Shown here: positions 24,824 to 34,319 of the stretch, piece after piece
Layout: every line of letters starts with the position of its first letter
How positions within the stretch are numbered: position 1 is the first letter of the stretch
Assembly: GCA_044229535.1 (NCBI GenBank)
Contig: JBGASU010000002.1
Location: 1-59,338, forward strand
From: CAZLFQ01 sp044229535
Lineage (GTDB): Bacteria; Pseudomonadota; Alphaproteobacteria; Rickettsiales; Midichloriaceae
Reading direction: 5' to 3'
DNA: 59,338 nt
Notes under the pieces: model-generated
The model's input: only the letters and a program-made list of their open reading frames with translations
Database searches by the model: none
What the model was told of the DNA's origin: nothing
Translations under genes and position numbers: made by a program

Positions 24824-26107
24824 ATGGCTGATGTGGTAAAAAACTTTTTAGCTAAACCAACAGCCATTGTGCACAGTTCTAACGATATGTCTGTGACTGA
24901 GCGAAAGATATTCAATATTTTATTAAGAAAAGCCCGAAGCTCTATACTTAATAAAGCAACACACTCAGTAGACTTATCAGAATTAATAGAACAATTAGGC
25001 TTTAAAAATTATACTAATCCTATCTTTTTTAAAGAAAGCTTACTGCGTTTAGCTAATCACACAATCCGCTTAAACTTAATTGGAAAAGATAAAAAAGTCA
25101 AAATTGAATCTGCAATATCAATACTTTCTCGGGTAGATGTGGGATTAGGAAAGGTGCATTACACGTTTTCGAAAGAAATCATTAATATTATGGCAAAGCC
25201 CTCGATTTATGCTTATATAAACTTAGATATACAAAGACTAATGAGCAGTAAACATTCTATGGCTCTATGGGAATTCTGTACAGAGCAACTTGATTCTATA
25301 AAGGCTGAAAATTTAGAGACTAGTGCAATACCCTTAGCAAGTTTAAAAGAGCTATTGGGAGCGCATGGAGCTGCATATAATGATTTTAGATACTTTAAAA
25401 GAGACGTAATTGAAAAGGCTATAAATGAAGTAAACAATGTAAGTGATTTAGCAATCCAAGCTCAATATATCCGAGAAGGGAGAAGTATTGCCAAAATAAA
25501 GTTTAACATTACTAGAAGCCCAATAGTTGATGACAATAATCAAATTGTGATTCCAGATTGCAAGGAAAGTATTATTGAAGTCATCCATAATTCTTTGGAG
25601 GCTCAAGATTTAGAATATGATGCGCAAGAAATTGGCATTATAGATGGAGAGTTGCAGAAACTTTTAAAAAAATATAATAGAGAAGAAGTTAAAAAAGCTA
25701 TAGAGTGCTTAAAAAAACAGATAGAGAATAAAGTAAAGATAAGAAATAAAATATCTTATCTTTATGCGTTACTTGCTAATGGGATAATTGATGATAGTGA
25801 GATCAAGGATAATAAAACACTAGATATATTTAGTGAGCATAATAAGGCTAATAATGATGATTGGGGTAGGGTAGGGACAGAGATATTTCAATCTTTCTGC
25901 TCCAAAGCTAAAGAAGAGTTTTCGCGTGGTGAAATTTCTTCTTGGATCAGTCGGTTGACATTTATTAGTGCGGAAGATGATGTAATTTGTTTCTCTGCTC
26001 CAAGTAATTTTATAAAGTCGTGGATTGAGACTAACTATATGAAGCGTTTATTAAGAGTCGTAAATAAATTAGATCCAAAATTTCAAATCATTAAAATCAC
26101 AGTTTAA
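24824..26107 (+). CDS. rep: Replication initiator with Rep_3-like domain and DnaA-like C-terminus
   Basis: Probable plasmid initiator, 427 residues from the ATG at 24824 (a TTG three codons upstream is possible). The N-terminal half resembles Rep_3 initiators: two winged-helix domains starting with SSNDMSVTERKIFNILLRKAR and a second with YAYINLDIQRLMSSKHSMALWEFC. The last about 75 residues (WISRLTFISAEDDVICFSAPSNFIKSWIETNYMKRL, written here in part) resemble domain I and the start of DnaA, whose equivalent ends in APNRFVLDW. DnaA-like plasmid proteins are known in Rickettsia plasmids. It would bind the GTTCTCACA iterons and recruit DnaB. It lies ten bases after parB in the parA-parB-rep operon. 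Confidence 0.85.
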   Translation: MADVVKNFLAKPTAIVHSSNDMSVTERKIFNILLRKARSSILNKATHSVDLSELIEQLGFKNYTNPIFFKESLLRLANHTIRLNLIGKDKKVKIESAISILSRVDVGLGKVHYTFSKEIINIMAKPSIYAYINLDIQRLMSSKHSMALWEFCTEQLDSIKAENLETSAIPLASLKELLGAHGAAYNDFRYFKRDVIEKAINEVNNVSDLAIQAQYIREGRSIAKIKFNITRSPIVDDNNQIVIPDCKESIIEVIHNSLEAQDLEYDAQEIGIIDGELQKLLKKYNREEVKKAIECLKKQIENKVKIRNKISYLYALLANGIIDDSEIKDNKTLDIFSEHNKANNDDWGRVGTEIFQSFCSKAKEEFSRGEISSWISRLTFISAEDDVICFSAPSNFIKSWIETNYMKRLLRVVNKLDPKFQIIKITV

Positions 26108-26111
26108 AAAG

Positions 26112-27656
26112 ATGACAAAATTTAAGTCAAATAATTCTTTTTATAGATCAAGACTCTACATGTATGTAGCAATTCTATTTTTACTACTTAGTTCTCTTTT
26201 TTTACTCTCATATAGGTTTACGTATAAAAATAATGGCAGCTTGGCACCAGAGATTCATAGCGTTGTGCTGGGGCCTCTCTCAGGGGAGTATGGATATGAA
26301 ATTAGGATTGTACATGCGCACGATGGTAGCAAAATTAATGTAAATGAAGTGCGAAAAGATGTTCCTAATATCCTAGCTACGCTCGAATATTTAAATAAAT
26401 ATTATCCGAATGTGAAAAAAATAGGGCTAGTCGTGGGATGGTATGTTGACACGTTAAATGCAGGATCACTAAGAATAGTGCCGAAAGTAGATAGTAAAAT
26501 AAAAGCAGAGTGGAGGGTAGGAGAATACAATAGAGAGACTGCTATATTAATGAATGAAAATATAGACGGGCATCCTAATTGGATTGGGACAGCTACAGAC
26601 AGATCGGTTGTAGAATTGTCTAAATTGTTATATGACAGGGGAATAGAGGTTACGATCTATCCATTCCTTTTTGTTGATTGTATCGATAAGCCTTGGAGAG
26701 GGTTTATTCACGCTAATTCTCAAGAAGAAGTGGATATTTTTTTTGCTGAATATGAAAAATTCTTACTTCATTACGCTAACTTGCAATATCAAGGTACTGC
26801 CCTAAAAGATGTTATTCATGGATTTCTTTTAGGTTCCGAATTGGAAGCGCTTCTTAAATATAAAAATAATAAAAATGAGTTTATAGCTGTACGAAAGATG
26901 ACAGATTTAGCTTGGAAAGTAAGAGAGGTATTAGGAAGGGGGATAAAAATTTCATATGCTGCTAATTGGTCTGAGTACCATCATTCAGATGGTGGCTGGT
27001 ACCACTTAGATGAGTTATGGTCTGATTCCAATATAGATTATGTGGGTATTGATGCATACTTCCCATTAACAAGTCATCTGAGCTCAGAGAAAAGAAATTA
27101 TGATCCTGTAGAAATTAAGCAAGGTTGGATTGAAGGTGAGCACTATGATTATTATATTGATGTACTAGGAAATAAAAAATCTCTGACACCTTCGTATGCG
27201 TTAGAGAATATTCAGCATTGGTGGCAATCCGAACATTATGATCCGAATGGTCAAAAAACAAATTGGAAAACCAAAATGAAGCCAATAGTCTTTACAGAGA
27301 TAGGATTCATGCCATTACATAAAACAACTGATGCGCCATATAAATATGTAGAGCAGGATAAAGAAAACTTGGGATTACCAAGTAACTCGGACGGAACAGT
27401 TAATTCTAGATACCAATATGAAGCTATAAAAGGAACTTTGGAATTTTTGGAAGACTTAAAAAGAGATTCTAATACTAGTGCTATGATCGCAGATGTATAC
27501 TGGTATAATATAGATCCAAGACCCGATAATTATGATTGGGTCTACAATCACGAGATCAAAGTTAGAGAATACGAAATTGGAGATAAAGATCTAGATCCTA
27601 TTCAAAACAGAAAGATTAAAGATATTATTCAGAATGCTCCAGAAAAGCTTAAGTAG
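26112..27656 (+). CDS. Membrane-anchored GTA_TIM-domain protein
   Basis: Protein of 514 residues with one N-terminal membrane segment (residues 16-34) and an external TIM-barrel domain of the type found in the gene-transfer-agent baseplate protein (GTA_TIM family). Matching landmarks include IGLVVGWYVD (104-113), NWIGTATDRSVV (156-167), YAANWSEYHHSDGG (282-295) and YVGIDAYFPLTSH (310-322). Both glutamates that would be catalytic in a clan-A glycosidase fold are kept: GSEL (E243) and FTEIG (E396). It starts four bases after the rep stop codon, so it seems to be expressed with the partition and replication genes. No other tail or GTA gene is present. A role in opening peptidoglycan or polysaccharide is plausible but unproven. 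Confidence 0.82.
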   Translation: MTKFKSNNSFYRSRLYMYVAILFLLLSSLFLLSYRFTYKNNGSLAPEIHSVVLGPLSGEYGYEIRIVHAHDGSKINVNEVRKDVPNILATLEYLNKYYPNVKKIGLVVGWYVDTLNAGSLRIVPKVDSKIKAEWRVGEYNRETAILMNENIDGHPNWIGTATDRSVVELSKLLYDRGIEVTIYPFLFVDCIDKPWRGFIHANSQEEVDIFFAEYEKFLLHYANLQYQGTALKDVIHGFLLGSELEALLKYKNNKNEFIAVRKMTDLAWKVREVLGRGIKISYAANWSEYHHSDGGWYHLDELWSDSNIDYVGIDAYFPLTSHLSSEKRNYDPVEIKQGWIEGEHYDYYIDVLGNKKSLTPSYALENIQHWWQSEHYDPNGQKTNWKTKMKPIVFTEIGFMPLHKTTDAPYKYVEQDKENLGLPSNSDGTVNSRYQYEAIKGTLEFLEDLKRDSNTSAMIADVYWYNIDPRPDNYDWVYNHEIKVREYEIGDKDLDPIQNRKIKDIIQNAPEKLK

Positions 27657-27685
27657 GTGGGAGTTTACCTATCGAAGTATTTCGC

Positions 27686-27761
27686 AAAAACAATCAATAT
27701 TTGAAGTGCCGCAGCGTAGTTGTATGTAAGTTCTGAGAATGGGAATGGTCTGATTGTTTTT
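27686..27761. repeat. Long-range inverted repeat after the first GTA_TIM gene
   Basis: AAAAACAATCA (27686-27696) and TGATTGTTTTT (27751-27761) are perfect 11-bp complements 54 bases apart. The position just after the stop codon suggests a terminator or transcript-end structure. The rest of the 27657-28129 gap holds a promoter and an untranslated leader but no gene I can support. Confidence 0.45.
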
Positions 27762-27812
27762 ATGGTAAAATTGATGGAATATTGAGATTTTGTGTGTTTA
27801 TGTTATAAACAC

Positions 27813-27841
27813 TTGACATTGTTGGTATTTTAAAATATATT
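27813..27841 (+). promoter_or_regulatory. Consensus sigma-70-type promoter for the giant toxin gene
   Basis: TTGACA (27813-27818), a 17-base spacer and TATATT (27836-27841), the best promoter match in the window. Transcription from about 27848 would leave a leader of about 280 bases before the ATG at 28130. That leader contains a near-complementary pair (TAACCTCCAT near 27890 and ATGGAAGGTTA near 27941). Confidence 0.65.
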
Positions 27842-28129
27842 GCCCAAAAGTTGTTTTCGGTTTTGAATTGTTGTTCATTCTAAAATAACTAACCTCCATG
27901 TAGGAATTACTCGCCTCAAATGAAAGTAATAAGCAATAAAATGGAAGGTTATAGTGATGATCGGTTTATGCAACAGTTTCGCAATTTGTTTTGATAGTAA
28001 AGCTTTTCTAAAACAAGCAAAAATTCCTGTTTTTTATTTCAAATTATTCTTAAAGCATAATATGCCGTTCTCCTATCAAATGCGCTTTGCCGTGCAAATA
28101 ACATTTTTCAATTAAAGTTAAGGTACAAA

Positions 28130-31100
28130 ATGAATAGCAATTTACCTTTGGTTACACTTGATTCAAATGATTTAAATAATCATAACTTTACTATTAACAC
28201 ATATGACTATTCTTCTGAAGAATTGCTAATTGATGTAGTGGAAGCTAACAATAGAGATATTACTATAGATACCTTGATTGTGACTGGATATGACAATGCT
28301 AAATTATATTTCAAGAACAATGAACATTTGGTGACAATAGGTCTCCTTATATTTGATGGAATTAAAGGCTTAATTGATGGTAACGTTTTCGCAAAAGAAA
28401 TTAGAATTCTTTCTGAGCAGCCACATATTGTTATTAGCAATAGTTTTAACACCTCTCTATTAGTGATAAAACAAAGAGAAAATCAAGATATAAGCGCAAT
28501 ACAACGCATCGCTGATGCAATAAATATCATACCAGGTTGTGGAGAGTTTAGCTTACACCCTGAATTATCATTTGAAAAAAGAGCTGCCACTAGTCTAAAG
28601 CAGTTGAAAGAAATATTGCCTCAGACTACCACTATTGGATTAGTGACGTCTTGGTTTATTAATGGAACTAATATAGATAACACAACCATTTTGCCTGGTA
28701 GAGATACAGGTTATTCACAGAATATTGAGTATTGGAGTGTTGGCAATTTTAACGATATTTCAGCTTATAAAATATCAAAAAATACTAATGGGCAAACAAA
28801 TTATGGCGGGACGCCGAGTGATAACAGTCTTATTGAATACATAAAAATTGCAAGCATCAGTGGCATGAAAGTGATGTTTTATCCAATGCTATTAGTTGAT
28901 GATAGTCTTAAATCATGGAGAGGACATATTTCAGGTAGTCCCGATAAAATACATAGTTTCTTTGACAATCAATATAGGCCTTTTATTTTACATTATGCGA
29001 ATTTAGTGAAAGGTAACGATGGGATTGGATCATTTATAATAGGATCAGAATTTAAAGGCCTGACAAAGCTTCGTGCTAATGACGGAACATACCCATTTGT
29101 AGAGAAGTTGATAGACCTATCAGGGGAGGTCAAAAAAATCCTTGGAAAGGATGTAATCATAACATATGCCGCTGATTGGTCTGAATACCATACTTCTGAT
29201 GGAGTCAATCGGCCTTTAGATAAATTATGGGCGTCTCAATCAATAGATGTTGTAGGGATAGATGCATACTTTCCTCTGACTGATACAGATAAAAAGCATG
29301 TATCAGTTGCTGATATTAAGAGGGGGTGGCTCAGCGGAGAGGGGTTTGAATATTATTACGATTCAAAGGAAAACAAGCATTCACTTAATAATGAAGGATG
29401 GAACCAGTGGAAAAATCTGAAATATTGGTGGGAAAATTACCATTGGGTTGGTGATAAAATGACCAATTGGTTACCAGAAATGAAGCCGATCTGGTTTACT
29501 GAGTTTGGCGCTCCGTCAATTTCAATGGCTGGAAATCAGCCCAATATTTTTTATAATCCAGAGATGAGAGATGGTGGGATTCCAAAAAATTCTGATGGAG
29601 CTGTAGATAATGCCATTCAGAGAAAAATAATAAGAGGGACACTTGAATTTTTTGAAAACTCAAGTTTTGTAGATAAAATTTTTCTATGGAATTGGGATGC
29701 AAGGGGCTTGGGATGGCACCAATTAGATTACTACAGAGATGGTTATTTACAAAAATATGGTCATTGGCTAGATAAAAAAATTATCAACCCTAAAGAGTAT
29801 TCTGTGAATTTCCAAGGTCCGTTAAAATTTAGCAATATAAGTGTTAATACAACGGGCGGCATAGAGGTTGAAAAGGGTGTGAGTCTTGAATTGTGTGCAG
29901 ACTGTAAACTATCATTTGATTCTAGAGCAAATATTCTTATATCAGATGGCGCTAATATTTTAGGAGGGGAGCAAACATATCATTCAGATGGAAATTTTTT
30001 CCAATATGGTGTCCTAAAATCCACATCTAAAATGACAGTTAATGCGCTCAACGTATTGATTTCTGGGCATATCAGCAGCGGGAAAGAGTTGACAATTGAA
30101 GCTCTTGAAAAGCTCACACTTCAAACTCTATTCACGGTGATCCAAGGATATGGATCAAGTAAATCAGTGGTAGATCTAGTCTCATCATTAGAAGCAGAAG
30201 GACCAATAACATTAAAAGCAAATCAAGATATTTTAATTGAAGGCGCTTTAGTGAAAGGTGAGTCTATTGAAATAAAATCGGTCAGTGGTGATGTCAAAGT
30301 TGTTCCGCTCAAGTTATATGAGGAAGTGACAAAATATGCTAAAAGATATTATTCCTTTTATAAGGCTATGACCTTCCAAAGATCCAGCCTTCAGGCGACA
30401 GGGAATAATATCATGATTTCAGCGGCTAATATTCTCTTAAGCGCTGTCACGTCTAGAAGTCAAAACAATACTGACATCCAAACTATTGGTAAAACTATAG
30501 TTGATTCTCCATCCGAATGGTCTGTTATAGAGATATATAGTACGAAGAAAAGAGGTGGCATAACAGGGTTCTTTGGAGCTAGGGAGGACACTTATCAACA
30601 TGTAGAAAATCAACAGCCAGTAATATCAGATTTAACTGGTAAAAGTCTTACGTCTCATTCGGGAGGAGACCAAATTTGGGCTGCTAAGGGAAAGTTTGTC
30701 ACTGCGGAATTAAGAGCGGGTACGCCTGAGCATGAAGCAACCATAACTTTCTTATCTACTTATAAATATACAAGTGTAAAGGTTATTACCTCCAAGACAG
30801 GTTTTGATTTTAGATTTTATAATGGAAATTTTGAAATTGAGATTTCCAGGCAAGAAGAAACTCAAGAATCAAAAGTAGAACAGATACCCACTATCATCGA
30901 AACAGAAGAAAGTTTTATGGGATACTCTAGTGGTAAATGGGTGCAGCTATCTTCTAGAATTGATAGCAAAGGAAAAGTTGTTATAGATGCTAGAGATATA
31001 ATTTTAACGGCAGCACCAGATGTTAAATTTAGTTATGCAACTACCTCTAGCACGGGATTTACAATAGGTTTTTCCCCCAAGTCTGGAGAATATGGGGTAC

Positions 31101-33808
31101 AAATTGGATCATTTTATCGTGTAGAGGAAGAGCTGAGTAGGGAGACTGAGTTTAACCAGCCTAGTATGGTTAAAGGGAAATATGTTGAATTTAAGGGGAA
31201 AAGATATGAAGACTATGGAGCTATTATCTTAGGAAATGTAATAAAGTATAATATCCCAATAGTAATCCATGGTGTGTTAAAAAATGTGGCAGAGCATTAT
31301 TTTTCTAAAGAAGAGGCTGCTGCAGGGATTAAAATAGGTTTGAAAAGTAATATAGGGCAGATATTTGAAAGTCTGATAAGTCTTACAGATAAACAACTTA
31401 ACACTCCGGAAAGTATCATAAATTCTGGGTTTGAGATAAATAGACTATATGATGGAATATTAGAAGTCTTATCAAAAAAGTCAAACCACGGTGTTTCAGG
31501 TGGAATATGGTTTTATGCAGATTATAGTAAAACCTCAAGTGAGGGTAAAGAGTATAGAGTAGTCCCTACGATCATAAGCGCTAAAGAGATGCTGGAGTCA
31601 AATAGCGAAGAACTAAGAATAACAGGGGCTTTAATAGAGGCCTATAATGCTTATATTAAAACTAAATATTTATACGTTCTTAATAGTGAGAATGAATCAT
31701 TTCAAGAAGTAAATTCAAATGGTGCTGATGTACAAATACCGATAAAAGGCTCAATTCCGCCTAGACTTGCTGGATTAATTAGTAGTGCTAATCAATATCA
31801 GAAAGTTATCTTTAACACACAAATTCATGTTTCGAACAATTTGCATTTGGAAGTTGAATTTACTGGTGATATAAAGGGCTTATATCTTAATGCTAAAAAT
31901 TTAGAAGCTTCATTTAATGAGCTGATATTAGAGTCAGTTCAAGATATTTCTGAAAATGTTGAACGATACATGTCAGCTGGTATTGGCTTTGATAAGCAAG
32001 AATTGGAGAATTTAGCTTTTAAGTTGAGGAACGAGCAGCGCGATCAACACGTTGTCAAGCAGGTATCAGCCATTCTTGGAAGAGAAAAGGTCAGTATTAT
32101 TGTGAAAAATGCTCTTAGGTTAAATGGAGCGATGATTGCAAACGCGGAAATCGATCCTAGTTCAGGAACTTATACTGATCATGGTAATCTCACCTTAATG
32201 GTTGGCTCTTTGTTTATACAGCATATTATGAGTTATGATGATGGAGTTACTTTCGGAGCCGCCGTGTCTACAGGGAGAATGTTAGAGGGAGGGGAATTTG
32301 GTAATCCGAGCGCTACATTTTCTACAAGATCAGTTATAGGGCAGGGTGAAGTAAAAATAGGTGAAAATGAGCCTATTCCCGATGGTTTAGTTAGAGATGT
32401 AAATGCGGTAAATTCAGTAAAGCAGAAGAGCGGTATTGATGCTATAGAAGGTTATATACCAGATTTTAAGCGTAGAGATGAGTTATTGCAAGATATTAGT
32501 TGGAACCCAGCGGATATTTTATCAAGCTTTGGACAGTGCGTTGAAAATGAAATAAAAGGACTAGGGATTTCATTAGATCAAACTTTCTGGGATATGATGG
32601 ATTATAAGGATGATGCTAGGCCAGCCGACACCACTGAACAAGATATTCAAGATGATGTCGATGAAGACGAGGCTTTGAGAAATATCGTTGAAAAAGAAAT
32701 AATAACTATCAACAAAGATGTTGAATTTAAAAAGCTTTTTGCAGGTATAGTTGATGGCGAAGTCGTTTCAAAAGATCTTCCGTCATTAGATGCCGAGGAA
32801 GTAGTACTGAAGCAGTACATAGATAATAACCCAAAAATTGTAAGTGCGAAGTTACTGGATTTACTAATAACTTCGGCACATGCAAGTGACGGAAGACCTA
32901 TTACAGAGGAACAACAGCAAAACATAATAAGAGAATTTATCAATGACATAGGTGGTGGAATCATTGATGGTGAGAAATATGTTGGAGCAGGACTGAGGAA
33001 CAATCTTCCACATATAATGTACGCTGTTGATAAATCGCTTGAAGCAGTTGGAATTGTGCTGCTAGCCTCTGCAACTGGTTGGACTTTGGCTTTGAGTGAT
33101 GCAAAATCGTACCAAGATGCTGGAGATAAGATTACAGGGTTTATTAAAGGTGTAGAAGAAACCCTAAATAAGTATAGCACTAAGGAAGAAAGAAAAGTTC
33201 TTGAATACACACCCGTTGGAATTGTTGCAGGAAAAGTAATTAAACAGGGTCTAAGCCACATAATTGAAGGTGGATTACTTATGCAGTTTGAAGGTGTATT
33301 ATTTACAAAAAGTAGTATAAAGCTAGTCAAGGATGCAAGGTTAGATGGTTATACATCTGAAGCCGCTCATAAACTTTTAGATAGCGTGCATTTTAGTGAG
33401 ATTAAAACGGCAGAGATTATGAATGAGCAATTATCTAAATATTATAGCAAACCACCTTTTATCGCTGGTGGTAAGGTTGGGCTCTTCCAAGCTGATGGTA
33501 TACAGAAATTCGTGCATGTGTTCAATCGCGAAATTAAGGCTAATGATGTCAAAGGGCAATTTATGATGCTTGAAGCAGATATTAATGGATTAACAGCCTT
33601 GCAAATTAAAGATAAATTCGATTTACCATATCTACCTAGCCATATTGCAGAAGTCAACTTGCCTAAAGGTACTAACGTTGGAGTTGGGACTGTAAGGCCA
33701 GGAAATTTTGAGGGCTCAGGAAAAGCGACGCAATTTTATATTGTTGATGAAGCATCAGCCTCTTGGTTCTCAAATTTTAAAAAATTGAAAAATGAGTCAA
33801 AGAGATGA
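28130..33808 (+). CDS. Giant GTA_TIM / adhesin-like polymorphic toxin
   Basis: Protein of 1892 residues with an unusual architecture. Residues 1-120: short beta-rich head, no signal peptide. About 130-560: a TIM barrel of the GTA_TIM type, closely related to the preceding membrane protein (YAADWSEYHTSDG, VVGIDAYFPLTD), with both candidate catalytic glutamates (GSEF E307, WFTEFG E458). About 570-1460: a repetitive beta-helical stretch resembling filamentous-haemagglutinin regions (LQATGNNIMISAANILLSAV, KGKVVIDARDIILTAAPD). About 1490-1740: acidic linker and a hydrophobic patch (VGIVLLASATGWTLAL). The last about 130 residues, with GQFMMLEADINGLTALQIKD, LPYLPSHIAEVNLPKGTNVG and a GSGKATQFYIVD strand, look like a polymorphic-toxin tip. 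The stop overlaps a small gene in ATGA, as for toxin-immunity pairs. There is no TpsB/CdiB partner, so its export route is unknown. The toxin family was not identified. Confidence 0.8.
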   Translation: MNSNLPLVTLDSNDLNNHNFTINTYDYSSEELLIDVVEANNRDITIDTLIVTGYDNAKLYFKNNEHLVTIGLLIFDGIKGLIDGNVFAKEIRILSEQPHIVISNSFNTSLLVIKQRENQDISAIQRIADAINIIPGCGEFSLHPELSFEKRAATSLKQLKEILPQTTTIGLVTSWFINGTNIDNTTILPGRDTGYSQNIEYWSVGNFNDISAYKISKNTNGQTNYGGTPSDNSLIEYIKIASISGMKVMFYPMLLVDDSLKSWRGHISGSPDKIHSFFDNQYRPFILHYANLVKGNDGIGSFIIGSEFKGLTKLRANDGTYPFVEKLIDLSGEVKKILGKDVIITYAADWSEYHTSDGVNRPLDKLWASQSIDVVGIDAYFPLTDTDKKHVSVADIKRGWLSGEGFEYYYDSKENKHSLNNEGWNQWKNLKYWWENYHWVGDKMTNWLPEMKPIWFTEFGAPSISMAGNQPNIFYNPEMRDGGIPKNSDGAVDNAIQRKIIRGTLEFFENSSFVDKIFLWNWDARGLGWHQLDYYRDGYLQKYGHWLDKKIINPKEYSVNFQGPLKFSNISVNTTGGIEVEKGVSLELCADCKLSFDSRANILISDGANILGGEQTYHSDGNFFQYGVLKSTSKMTVNALNVLISGHISSGKELTIEALEKLTLQTLFTVIQGYGSSKSVVDLVSSLEAEGPITLKANQDILIEGALVKGESIEIKSVSGDVKVVPLKLYEEVTKYAKRYYSFYKAMTFQRSSLQATGNNIMISAANILLSAVTSRSQNNTDIQTIGKTIVDSPSEWSVIEIYSTKKRGGITGFFGAREDTYQHVENQQPVISDLTGKSLTSHSGGDQIWAAKGKFVTAELRAGTPEHEATITFLSTYKYTSVKVITSKTGFDFRFYNGNFEIEISRQEETQESKVEQIPTIIETEESFMGYSSGKWVQLSSRIDSKGKVVIDARDIILTAAPDVKFSYATTSSTGFTIGFSPKSGEYGVQIGSFYRVEEELSRETEFNQPSMVKGKYVEFKGKRYEDYGAIILGNVIKYNIPIVIHGVLKNVAEHYFSKEEAAAGIKIGLKSNIGQIFESLISLTDKQLNTPESIINSGFEINRLYDGILEVLSKKSNHGVSGGIWFYADYSKTSSEGKEYRVVPTIISAKEMLESNSEELRITGALIEAYNAYIKTKYLYVLNSENESFQEVNSNGADVQIPIKGSIPPRLAGLISSANQYQKVIFNTQIHVSNNLHLEVEFTGDIKGLYLNAKNLEASFNELILESVQDISENVERYMSAGIGFDKQELENLAFKLRNEQRDQHVVKQVSAILGREKVSIIVKNALRLNGAMIANAEIDPSSGTYTDHGNLTLMVGSLFIQHIMSYDDGVTFGAAVSTGRMLEGGEFGNPSATFSTRSVIGQGEVKIGENEPIPDGLVRDVNAVNSVKQKSGIDAIEGYIPDFKRRDELLQDISWNPADILSSFGQCVENEIKGLGISLDQTFWDMMDYKDDARPADTTEQDIQDDVDEDEALRNIVEKEIITINKDVEFKKLFAGIVDGEVVSKDLPSLDAEEVVLKQYIDNNPKIVSAKLLDLLITSAHASDGRPITEEQQQNIIREFINDIGGGIIDGEKYVGAGLRNNLPHIMYAVDKSLEAVGIVLLASATGWTLALSDAKSYQDAGDKITGFIKGVEETLNKYSTKEERKVLEYTPVGIVAGKVIKQGLSHIIEGGLLMQFEGVLFTKSSIKLVKDARLDGYTSEAAHKLLDSVHFSEIKTAEIMNEQLSKYYSKPPFIAGGKVGLFQADGIQKFVHVFNREIKANDVKGQFMMLEADINGLTALQIKDKFDLPYLPSHIAEVNLPKGTNVGVGTVRPGNFEGSGKATQFYIVDEASASWFSNFKKLKNESKR

Positions 33809-34182
33809 TTATATTCGCTATAAATCGTGATTGCTATGTATTTGGAGATATTAAAATTTTATTTCCAGCAACAGCTAAATATGGCGCTTTATTTAATGAT
33901 AATTTATTAGTTTCATTTGACTGGATTGAATTAGAAAAGAAAAATCCAAATCTTGATTCTAGGCAAGCTATATGGTGCTATAATCCTAATGGCGACCTTG
34001 TATGGAAAATTGAAGCTGGATATTTTATTGATGAGTTCGGCCAAAAAAAGGAACTTCAAGATCATATTGATAGTTTTGCCTATTGGGAAAAAGAGGGGAT
34101 TTTAGTGGCATTCGGAAGAATGGGTTACAGGCTCGACCCTGAAACTGGGAAGCTTGGTGAGATAGTATACCAAGAAAGGTAG
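33805..34182 (+). CDS. Probable immunity protein for the giant toxin
   Basis: Protein of 125 residues that starts in an ATGA overlap with the toxin stop codon. It is small, soluble and acidic, with many aromatic residues (VSFDWIELEKKNPNLDSRQA, WCYNPNGDLVWKIEAGYF, FAYWEKEGILVAFGRMGYRL), and reads like a compact beta-sheet protein. I recognise no family. The immunity role rests on position, size and tight coupling to a toxin-like C-terminus, the arrangement known from CDI and Rhs systems. Confidence 0.65.
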   Translation: MIIFAINRDCYVFGDIKILFPATAKYGALFNDNLLVSFDWIELEKKNPNLDSRQAIWCYNPNGDLVWKIEAGYFIDEFGQKKELQDHIDSFAYWEKEGILVAFGRMGYRLDPETGKLGEIVYQER

Positions 34183-34319
34183 GAGCGTCAGAGCTCAAAT
34201 CTTGATCCAGTAAAAATCATCAAATATTAAAATTTTGTTAAAATTTACTTTAGTTATTTGAAATAATAATATATAATTCCCGCAACATATTTGAAATTGC
34301 GTTTAATCTGGAGGTGTAA

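Noticed and set aside
27657..28129. Possible degraded gene between the two GTA_TIM genes
   Set aside because: I found no stretch that translates to a recognisable piece of either neighbour; it looks like terminator, promoter and leader.
32647..33330. Long minus-strand open frame inside the giant toxin gene
   Set aside because: Serine/proline/threonine-rich shadow of the plus-strand gene with no ribosome site or recognisable domain.
26112..33808. A full phage or GTA tail module
   Set aside because: Only the TIM-barrel domain is present; there is no tape measure, tube, hub or capsid gene anywhere on the circle.
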